Source: Candidatus Latescibacterota bacterium (GTDB lineage: Bacteria > Latescibacterota > MVCY01 > DTYK01). Taken from it: 6,515 nucleotides of DNA. This document shows, in pieces, positions 1 to 5,495 of this stretch (position 1 is the first letter of the stretch; each line of letters begins with the position of its first letter). The stretch is taken from the NCBI GenBank assembly GCA_012961925.1, contig DTYK01000221.1, positions 1-6,515 on the forward strand, in the 5' to 3' direction. The notes beneath the pieces were generated by a model. That model was not told the DNA's origin, ran no database searches, and worked only from the letters and a program-made list of their open reading frames with translations. Position numbers and translations under genes: made by a program.

Positions 1-1331
1 AGCCTCTCGACGTAATCAGTATTCATGCCTCCCTGTCTGAAACAAGGGTCTCTCATAACCCTTTGGTGGAAAGGAATTGTGGTCTTGATCCCTTCTATTA
101 TCAACTCCCCAAGGGCCCTCTCCATCCTGGCCACCGCCTCCTCTCTTGTCCTTCCCCATGTGATCAGCTTTGCCAACAGCGAGTCGTAGAAAGGGGGGAT
201 CGAATACGGGGCATAGAGGTGGGTATCCACTCTGACACCCGGCCCTCCAGGGAGATGTAGACCTGTAACCATCCCAGGCGATGGACTAAAGTCCTGGTCT
301 GGATCTTCGGCATTGATCCGGCATTCGAGGGCATGACCTGAGAGCCTAATCTCCTCCTGGGTGAGGCTCAGCCTCTCACCAGCGGAAACCTTTATCTGCT
401 CTTTTATCAGGTCAACACCTGTAACCGCTTCGGTGACCGGGTGTTCAACCTGTATACGGGTGTTCATCTCCATAAAGTAGAAGCTCCCTTTTTCATCGAG
501 CAGGAACTCAACCGTACCGACGCTGTGGTAACCCACCTCTTTCACCCCCCTGACCGCTGTTTCTCCCATTTTCTCCCTCAGACTCTTATCAACGGCCGGA
601 CAAGGGGATTCTTCGATCAGTTTCTGGTGTCTTCGCTGAATGGAGCAATCCCTTTCGCCCAGATGGATCACATTACCATATTGGTCGCCGATTATCTGGA
701 ATTCAACGTGACGGGCATTTTCGACAAAGTGTTCCAGATACAAATCAGGATTACCAAAGGCAGCTTTTGCCTCAGCCCTTGCCATATGAAAGGCACTCTC
801 CAGATCCTCCTCCCTTCTCACAAGGCGCATCCCTCTCCCTCCACCTCCGGCAGCCGCTTTAAGGAGCACCGGATAGCCAACCTCTCGAGCGGCCTCTTTA
901 GCCATCCTGATATCTTTGACAAGACCGTCACTTCCTGGCACTACTGGAATCCCTGCATCAGCCATCAACTTCCTGGCATGAGCCTTATCCCCCATCTCTC
1001 TGATCATTTGAGGGGAAGGACCTATAAATTTGATGTCACAAGACTCGCATATCTCCGCAAAGTGAGCGTTTTCGGCAAGGAACCCATAACCAGGATGGAT
1101 CGCATCAGCATCTGTGACCTCGGCCGCACTGATGATACCCGGGATGTTCAGATAACTACGCTCACAGGACGCCGGACCTACACAGACGTCTTCGTCCGCA
1201 AATCTCACATGGAAAGAGTTGGCATCCGCTTCGGAATGGATGGCCACAGTTGCCACTCCTAATTCCTTGCACGCTCTTATAATCCGCAGGGCGATCTCGC
1301 CACGATTGGCAATCAGTATCTTCCGAAACAT
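1..1331 (-). CDS. accC: Biotin carboxylase (acetyl-CoA carboxylase subunit AccC), 3' end cut by window edge
   Basis: The enzyme uses ATP and bicarbonate to carboxylate biotin on a carrier protein, the first half-reaction of acetyl-CoA carboxylase in fatty-acid synthesis, in the cytosol. The 443 visible codons begin [17 protein letters not shown], the family's typical start, and end in NTDYVERL; E. coli AccC has 449 residues, so only a few codons are missing. The order is an N-terminal Rossmann-like domain (about 1-114, with [10 protein letters not shown] at 79-88), an ATP-grasp domain (about 115-330) with the glycine-rich [11 protein letters not shown] loop at 159-169, and a C-terminal domain with the [13 protein letters not shown] segment at 332-344. 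Residues matching the E. coli active site are present: Lys116, Lys158, His208, Lys237, Glu275, Glu288, Asn290, Arg292, Glu296 and Arg338. ATG is the first possible start after the in-frame stop and has a strong GGAGGAG site. The gene lies 51 bases after a response regulator gene instead of next to accB. The biotin carboxylase subunit of a two-subunit pyruvate carboxylase, or of another acyl-CoA carboxylase, cannot be excluded. Confidence 0.96.
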   Translation of the reverse strand, partial: MFRKILIANRGEIALRIIRACKELGVATVAIHSEADANSFHVRFADEDVCVGPASCERSYLNIPGIISAAEVTDADAIHPGYGFLAENAHFAEICESCDIKFIGPSPQMIREMGDKAHARKLMADAGIPVVPGSDGLVKDIRMAKEAAREVGYPVLLKAAAGGGGRGMRLVRREEDLESAFHMARAEAKAAFGNPDLYLEHFVENARHVEFQIIGDQYGNVIHLGERDCSIQRRHQKLIEESPCPAVDKSLREKMGETAVRGVKEVGYHSVGTVEFLLDEKGSFYFMEMNTRIQVEHPVTEAVTGVDLIKEQIKVSAGERLSLTQEEIRLSGHALECRINAEDPDQDFSPSPGMVTGLHLPGGPGVRVDTHLYAPYSIPPFYDSLLAKLITWGRTREEAVARMERALGELIIEGIKTTIPFHQRVMRDPCFRQGGMNTDYVER

Positions 1332-1333
1332 AT

Positions 1334-1340
1334 CTCCTCC
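1334..1340 (-). promoter_or_regulatory. Ribosome binding site of accC
   Basis: The minus strand reads GGAGGAG, then AT, then the ATG at 1331-1329. The GGAGG core is four bases from the start codon. It supports this ATG and suggests efficient independent translation initiation despite the upstream regulator gene. Confidence 0.8.
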
Positions 1341-1382
1341 ACCGGTATCCTTCAGATCAGAGGGACATTGCCCAAGCAGATC

Positions 1383-1823
1383 CTATACCGGCAGGGTGTT
1401 GGTCAATGTCCAGTATCGTGTTATGTCTTTGACTTTTTGGATAAAATCATCAAATTCAACAGGTTTTGTCACATAACTATTTGCCCCTTCGGCATACCCT
1501 TTCATTACTTCATCCTCTCTGAGAGAAGTGGTCAAGATGACGACCGGAATGGGTTTAAACTTTGGATCGGTCTTCAGGCGACGTAGGACTTCAAATCCAT
1601 CCAGCTTAGGGAGTCTGAGGTCCAGTAAGACCAGCCTTGGTGTTGATCTTTCATTCTCCTGGCCATATTTCCCTCTCCGATACATATAATCGAGGGCCTC
1701 TTGTCCATCCTTCACGACATAGACGTCTACCGCTGTATGTTCCTCCTCCAAAGCCCTCAATATTAGCTCGACGTGGTCTGGATTATCCTCTATCAAAAGT
1801 ATCACTATAGGTCTGTTTTCCAT
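1383..1823 (-). CDS. Single-domain response regulator, Rcp1-type receiver without output domain
   Basis: This is a 146-residue protein made of one CheY-like receiver domain. Acidic residues Glu12 and Asp13 (LLIEDNPDH), phosphoacceptor Asp68 (VLLDLRLPKLDG), the conserved Thr98 (VILTTS) and Lys120 (YVTKPV) are all in place, so it should be phosphorylatable. The features GANSYVTKPVEFDDF and the ending with TRYW are typical of the Rcp1 family, the regulators paired with Cph1-type phytochrome kinases (from memory of the family). There is no DNA-binding or enzymatic output, so it probably acts by protein contact or as a phosphorelay intermediate. The start chosen is ATG at 1823, with AAGGGGG eight bases upstream. 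A longer open frame reaches back to 1940 but would overlap the kinase gene, and its extra residues are unlike a receiver. It starts 37 bases after the kinase stop, and the kinase is its obvious phosphodonor. Confidence 0.96.
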   Translation of the reverse strand: MENRPIVILLIEDNPDHVELILRALEEEHTAVDVYVVKDGQEALDYMYRRGKYGQENERSTPRLVLLDLRLPKLDGFEVLRRLKTDPKFKPIPVVILTTSLREDEVMKGYAEGANSYVTKPVEFDDFIQKVKDITRYWTLTNTLPV

Positions 1824-1831
1824 CCGATCGG

Positions 1832-1838
1832 CCCCCTT
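1832..1838 (-). promoter_or_regulatory. Ribosome binding site deciding the response regulator start
   Basis: The minus strand reads AAGGGGG followed by an 8-base spacer and ATG at 1823-1821. This good spacing is the main sequence reason to prefer the 146-residue form over the longer frame that opens inside the kinase gene at 1940. Confidence 0.75.
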
Positions 1839-1860
1839 GTGATGTGTCCGTTCGACCGCC

Positions 1861-3402
1861 CTACTCAGGCAGGGTGAAGTAGAAGGTGCTCCCTTTCCCC
1901 TTTTCGGATTCGACCCATATATGGCCATTGTGGCTGGCAATTATCTTCTTCACGATAGCAAGTCCAGCACCCGTCCCATCTGCATCCACTTCACCGACAC
2001 GTTGGAATATTCCAAATATACGCTCCTGATCCTCTTTCGCAATCCCTGCTCCGTTATCCTTCACATAGAACTGGTGTGTCCCATCCTTTCGGGTCCACCC
2101 GATCTCAATCCTTGGAGCAGGAGCCTCACCCATGAATTTTATGGCATTTGAGATCAGGTTTTCAAACACCTGGGCTACCCTCGTCCTATCACAGTGAATT
2201 ATTGGCAGTGGGGTCTGCACATTCACCTCTATGTTTCTCTCCTTGAGCTGTAACTCCAAACCCTTGAGGATCTCATCAATGAGCTCCGATATGTCAACAT
2301 CTTCAAGGGGATGAACCACCCTTCCGATCCTGGAGAGTTCGAGCAGATCCTGAATAAGTCTACCCATCTGGGAAGCGTTTCTCTGTATCCGTTTCAGATA
2401 ATCCCGTCCCTTCTCATCCAGTCTATCGTGGTAATCTTTCAACAGGAGGGAGGAGAATCCCTGAAGCGAGATAAGAGGGGTCCTCAGATCATGCGAGACG
2501 GTGTATACGAAACTCTCAAGCTCCTGGTTTATCCTCCTGAGTTCCTCCTCAGCCCGCTTCCTCTCCGTAATATCCCTGGCGATCGTCAGTACACCGGTTA
2601 TGCTACCATCCTGGTCTCTGAGCGGCGAAGTGCTGAATATGGCGTTCCTGATGTTACCCCTGCTATCCTTCATTTCAACTTCATAGCTCCGTTTAGCCCC
2701 ATCTTCAATGGATTTCGCAAATCTCATGCCTTTGTGTTTCTCTGAGAGGATGGAGAGAAAAGGCTTACCGATCAGTTCCTCCGGCTTATATCCGAGGTCT
2801 TCGATCTTACGATTGATAAACTTGAACTTGCCTTCCCTGTCCGTTGTATATATGATATCGTTGGCATTTTCCAGCAGGCTTTCCAGGTAGTCTTTGGTTT
2901 CCTTCAGCTCCATGTTAGCCTCATGCATATCCTCTAAGATGTTTAAGACGGCCACCTCGCTCTCCCTGAGCTCCTTGGTTAGCCTCCGCGCCTCCTCTTC
3001 ACCTCTTTTCCTTTCGGTCACATCGTCGATGAGCACCAGAACCTCACCCTGGGTTTGGACTCTGGATATGGCGATCTCCAAGAACCTTTCGCCCAATGAC
3101 GGTGTCCGGTAACGAAACTCTAAACCAGAAAGCGATGTACCTGCACGGAGAACCTCCTCTATCCTCGCCTGCAACCCCTCTATCTGGAGGAGCTGGCTGA
3201 TGTGTCTTCCCTCGGTTCTTTCCCTGCTTGTATCAAAGGTTTGATAGTAGCTCATATTGGCCGATATCACTTTCAGGTTCGGGTCCACCACCAGAAGCGC
3301 AGAAGGAATTGCCGAAAGGATCAAGTCAACATATTTTCTCCCGTCTCTGGCCCCACCCCCCACCCGGGACTTCTCATCTACCACGACCCTTTTTCTACGC
3401 AT
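1861..3402 (-). CDS. Cytosolic PAS-PAS sensor histidine kinase
   Basis: The 513-residue kinase has no hydrophobic membrane segment. A basic N-terminus is followed by PAS domain 1 (about 22-131, ending IDDVTERKR), a charged helical linker (about 132-175), PAS domain 2 (about 172-283, ending ARDITERKRAEEEL), a HisKA dimerisation domain with phosphoacceptor His304 in YTVSHDLRTPL, and a HATPase_c domain (about 405-513). ATP-binding boxes are intact: the N box around NLISNAIKF (415-423), G1 DNGAGI (449-454), an F-box-like IFGIFQR (462-468) and G2 GTGAGLAI (476-483). The end, GKGSTFYFTLPE, is typical, so the gene is full length and should be active. The SHDLRTPLISLQGFS and IFQR stretches resemble the transmitters of phytochrome-type (Cph1) kinases, and an Rcp1-type regulator follows at 37 bases. 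The PAS domains show no obvious cofactor signature, so the ligand is unknown. Start ATG has AGGGGA nine bases before it. The gene lies downstream of two kinase-less sensors that may feed it (inference). Confidence 0.96.
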   Translation of the reverse strand: MRRKRVVVDEKSRVGGGARDGRKYVDLILSAIPSALLVVDPNLKVISANMSYYQTFDTSRERTEGRHISQLLQIEGLQARIEEVLRAGTSLSGLEFRYRTPSLGERFLEIAISRVQTQGEVLVLIDDVTERKRGEEEARRLTKELRESEVAVLNILEDMHEANMELKETKDYLESLLENANDIIYTTDREGKFKFINRKIEDLGYKPEELIGKPFLSILSEKHKGMRFAKSIEDGAKRSYEVEMKDSRGNIRNAIFSTSPLRDQDGSITGVLTIARDITERKRAEEELRRINQELESFVYTVSHDLRTPLISLQGFSSLLLKDYHDRLDEKGRDYLKRIQRNASQMGRLIQDLLELSRIGRVVHPLEDVDISELIDEILKGLELQLKERNIEVNVQTPLPIIHCDRTRVAQVFENLISNAIKFMGEAPAPRIEIGWTRKDGTHQFYVKDNGAGIAKEDQERIFGIFQRVGEVDADGTGAGLAIVKKIIASHNGHIWVESEKGKGSTFYFTLPE

Positions 3403-3507
3403 CTTGCCTCTCCCCTAAAAAATGAAAATATCGATGTCCACTTTTCATTTTGCATTGAACGATGGCGCCTAACCGGGTTTATACATCAGTCGCCCTTCGG
3501 GCTCTCC
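3403..3507. other. Intergenic region between the membrane sensor and kinase genes
   Basis: These 105 bases form the longest gap in the window. They hold the kinase ribosome binding site (AGGGG at 3412-3416), a perfect A/T-rich inverted repeat just upstream of it, and a short GCCC-GAA-GGGC hairpin (3492-3502) a few bases after the sensor stop codon. No good promoter pair was found. The hairpin has no T tract, so it is not a convincing terminator. Continued transcription from the sensor gene seems likely, possibly modulated here. Confidence 0.5.
3419..3451 (-). repeat. Perfect 10-bp inverted repeat next to the kinase ribosome binding site
   Basis: On the minus strand AAAATGAAAA (3451-3442) is followed by a 13-base loop and then by its exact reverse complement TTTTCATTTT (3428-3419). 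Two further T's and the AGGGG ribosome binding site come next. As RNA it could form a weak, almost GC-free hairpin ending two bases before the Shine-Dalgarno. It might influence translation or pausing, or be a chance product of A/T-rich spacer sequence. It lacks the GC-rich stem of a normal intrinsic terminator. Confidence 0.5.
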
Positions 3508-5457
3508 CTATACCTCTTCACCCAGTTGTTTGAGTCTCTCCTTCAACTGGATCATCTTCAATTCCCTGTCTATGGTTATCCTCTTGAACTTCTCCAGCTC
3601 TTCGACCTTTGCCTCCAGTTGCTTGTTCAGCTCCCTGAGCTGGGAGGTCCTCTGGTCAACCTCTAATTCTAATGTCTTGCCCCAGCGTGTAGATATGAAG
3701 ATCGCGACGCCAAAGCCGGCCACTATCAGGAGGATGAAGAAACCGATCAGGCCCCACTGCCGGACGTAAGCCGACTGTATAATCCCCTCAACCTCTTCGG
3801 CAGGTGTAGTTATCCCGATGGACCAGAGCTTATCCTCCACCTTTACGGGGCTGTAGGCGATAAATTTCTTGATCCTGGTTAATTCTCTATATTTTCCTTT
3901 CTTATGTTCGAAGAACCAGTACCAGCCGGTACCCTCTTCGCCCTTCACCATGGCCGTATCTATGGCCCAGATGCGCGGAAATCTTTCTGGATCGATATAT
4001 TCGCTGTAGTGCTGTCCCACCAGGCTGTCCCCCGGCTGGAAGAGGCAGATCCCTTCGTCGCTAAGCAGATAGGCATAGGTTGCCGTCCTGCCAGTGGCTA
4101 TCGGGTCAATATATAGTTTGATTATGATGCTCAGGTCAACCACTGCAGCGATGACGCCCCTGAAATCTCCGCTTGGATTCGGATCTTTTTCATCTTTAAC
4201 CGTGTCGTATACGGGCAATGCCATTATCAACTTATATTCGCCCTTTTTGTCCTTTCTGAACCTGGTGACGTAAATCCTGCCCGTCCTCTTTGCCTCACCG
4301 AAGAACTCCGAGCCGCTTAAATCCTCTCCAATCCGGCTCAGTTCGGTCTCTGGCAGGATATATTCGAGTTTGCCGTCTCCGTTTGTGAGCAGCAATCCAC
4401 CCAGACGTCCGGGTAACCGCTGCTCCCAGATATCCTCCATCTTCTGTGGATACAGCCTCTCCTCCATCCTCTGGATTCGAGGCGACCTGGCGGCCATCCT
4501 CAGCGTTCTCTCGATTTCTTCAAAATATCCCTCGATCCCGCGGGCCGTCTGCCTGGCCATAAGGAGCTGCTGCTGGTTAAACTGCTCTATTGCGACCTTT
4601 TTCACATCTTCTGTAAGCCTGTAGCCGATATAGATGACCGTGGTTAACAGGACGATTGTCACAGCAACGATGGTCGGCAACAGTTCCTTTCCCCGGCCCC
4701 TTCGAAGCACGAGGTCGGCTGACAGAAGGGTCTTCACCCCTCTCTCCCTGATGCTGTTGAAGGTGGTGACGGCCACATATGCCACAAGAAGCAGGGCGAC
4801 TGTACCGGATATGACCCCGGCGATGAAAGAGGCCTGAAGAGTTATCCCTGTTGGTCTTACGGTATGCGCGTACATCCTCAACAGAGGGGTTATGAAGATA
4901 ATCGAGGCAGCGATCGATGTCAGGCCAAAGCTGAAACGCCCCCATCGCCTTAAGTGTCTTCGTGCGATCAACCCGAGCGTGACATACAACCAGGCGATTC
5001 CCACAACTGACGAATTGTAGCTTCCAAAATCGTAGAGTCCCGCCAGGGAGATCTTGCCGCTGAAGAATATGATGGTCGGGATCAACCAAAGGGCGGCCAG
5101 GATCAGGACAAATAGTTTCAAGATGGATCTACCCCGGATCTCCTGAACTCTGAGCAGTTGCATGGAGGCTGCTACGGCGAAGGCCAGTCCGAAGAGCTTG
5201 AGGGTATTTTGATAGAGAATGTCCCCCGGCTTCGGATGCCCGAACCTTGCAGCCTCAGAGATCCTCCAGATGGTTACCACAAGGACCAGGACAAGGGCGA
5301 CGAAGAAACGCATGGTCCCCGTTGACTCCCTTGAATACCTTGAGAGGGAGTAGCTGAAAAGAAAGAAGAGCAGCAGAGGAAAAACCAAGCTCATAAACGG
5401 GAGAATATAACTTACGAATATACTGAATAATATATCGATCTTCACCCTTTGTCTCAC
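3508..5457 (-). CDS. Membrane sensor: 7TM-like region, double-Cache domain and C-terminal signalling helix, no kinase
   Basis: The 649-residue protein has about seven hydrophobic helices near residues 8-38, 50-67, 84-102, 111-133, 149-167, 178-195 and 208-231. Basic loops 40-50, 103-110, 165-174 and 235-256 suggest an N-out topology with those loops in the cytosol. An eighth helix (258-279) leads to a large extracytoplasmic domain (about 280-563) that looks like a double Cache ligand-binding domain: TGRTATYAYLLSDEGICLFQPG (455-476) and FIAYSPVKVEDKLWSIGITTPAEEV (532-556) are typical of the family. A ninth helix (566-589) precedes a coiled coil (about 596-625) and a terminal helix with DRELKMIQLK (630-639). 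There is no HisKA, GGDEF or methyl-accepting domain, so the output must pass to a partner. The 7TM part could be HisKA_7TM-like, which is unverified. The start is GTG, and a second GTG at 5445 (codon 5) is better spaced from the AAGGGG site, so the protein may be 645 residues. Confidence 0.92.
   Translation of the reverse strand: MRQRVKIDILFSIFVSYILPFMSLVFPLLLFFLFSYSLSRYSRESTGTMRFFVALVLVLVVTIWRISEAARFGHPKPGDILYQNTLKLFGLAFAVAASMQLLRVQEIRGRSILKLFVLILAALWLIPTIIFFSGKISLAGLYDFGSYNSSVVGIAWLYVTLGLIARRHLRRWGRFSFGLTSIAASIIFITPLLRMYAHTVRPTGITLQASFIAGVISGTVALLLVAYVAVTTFNSIRERGVKTLLSADLVLRRGRGKELLPTIVAVTIVLLTTVIYIGYRLTEDVKKVAIEQFNQQQLLMARQTARGIEGYFEEIERTLRMAARSPRIQRMEERLYPQKMEDIWEQRLPGRLGGLLLTNGDGKLEYILPETELSRIGEDLSGSEFFGEAKRTGRIYVTRFRKDKKGEYKLIMALPVYDTVKDEKDPNPSGDFRGVIAAVVDLSIIIKLYIDPIATGRTATYAYLLSDEGICLFQPGDSLVGQHYSEYIDPERFPRIWAIDTAMVKGEEGTGWYWFFEHKKGKYRELTRIKKFIAYSPVKVEDKLWSIGITTPAEEVEGIIQSAYVRQWGLIGFFILLIVAGFGVAIFISTRWGKTLELEVDQRTSQLRELNKQLEAKVEELEKFKRITIDRELKMIQLKERLKQLGEEV
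3526..3606 (-). other. Conserved C-terminal DRELKMI signalling helix, copy 2
   Basis: This encodes residues 618-644 of the membrane sensor, ELEKF-KRITIDRELKMIQLK and the rest of the terminal helix. Together with the copy at 5523-5615, the residues ELE, R, T[IV]DRELKMI, LK and L line up without gaps. The preceding domains (Cache and GAF) are unrelated, so the helix behaves as an exchangeable module. Comparable GREL[RK]MIELK helices are common in PAS/GAF signalling proteins (from memory). Its function is not established here. Confidence 0.75.
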
Positions 5458-5463
5458 CCCTTA
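5458..5463 (-). promoter_or_regulatory. Ribosome binding site of the membrane sensor gene; leaves the start ambiguous
   Basis: The minus strand reads AAGGGGTGAGACAAAGGGTG. The AAGGG directly abuts the GTG at 5457, which is too close to serve it, but the AAGGGGTGA stretch is suitably placed for the in-frame GTG at 5445. Comparison with the similar leader of the kinase gene (AGGGGAGAGGCAAG then ATG) also favours 5445. The first ATG downstream, at codon 22, falls inside the first membrane helix and is unlikely. Confidence 0.55.
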
Positions 5464-5495
5464 AAAATGGAAATTCCTGTACTATTGAATTACAA

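Noticed and set aside
63..260. Small plus-strand frames in several places (for example 63-260, 2501-2686, 6034-6273)
   Set aside because: All are antisense to well-supported genes and show low-complexity or shadow-type translations without independent support.
441..1262. Long plus-strand open frame of 273 codons
   Set aside because: It lies entirely antisense to accC, whose minus-strand protein is unmistakable, and its translation shows no recognisable domain or plausible ribosome site.
1824..1940. N-terminal extension of the response regulator to 1940
   Set aside because: It would overlap the kinase gene by about 80 bases, encodes residues unlike any receiver, and lacks the good ribosome site found at 1832-1838.
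3478..3485. TATAAA on the minus strand as a -10 box for the kinase gene
   Set aside because: No acceptable -35 element lies 16-18 bases upstream and the extended -10 spacing is wrong, so a promoter is not supported.
3492..3502. GCCC-GAA-GGGC hairpin after the membrane sensor stop, considered as a terminator
   Set aside because: The stem is only four base pairs with a tight three-base loop and no T tract follows, so termination is not supported.
3472..3510. Stop-codon read-through of the membrane sensor gene
   Set aside because: The frame continues only twelve codons after TAG before another stop, with no conserved sequence. The terminal helix already ends in the expected place, so this is chance.
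4577..5089. Minus-strand open frame of 170 codons
   Set aside because: It is a shifted reading frame inside the membrane sensor gene, whose own frame gives clear transmembrane helices and a Cache domain. The alternative peptide is rich in Arg, His and Cys with no family features.
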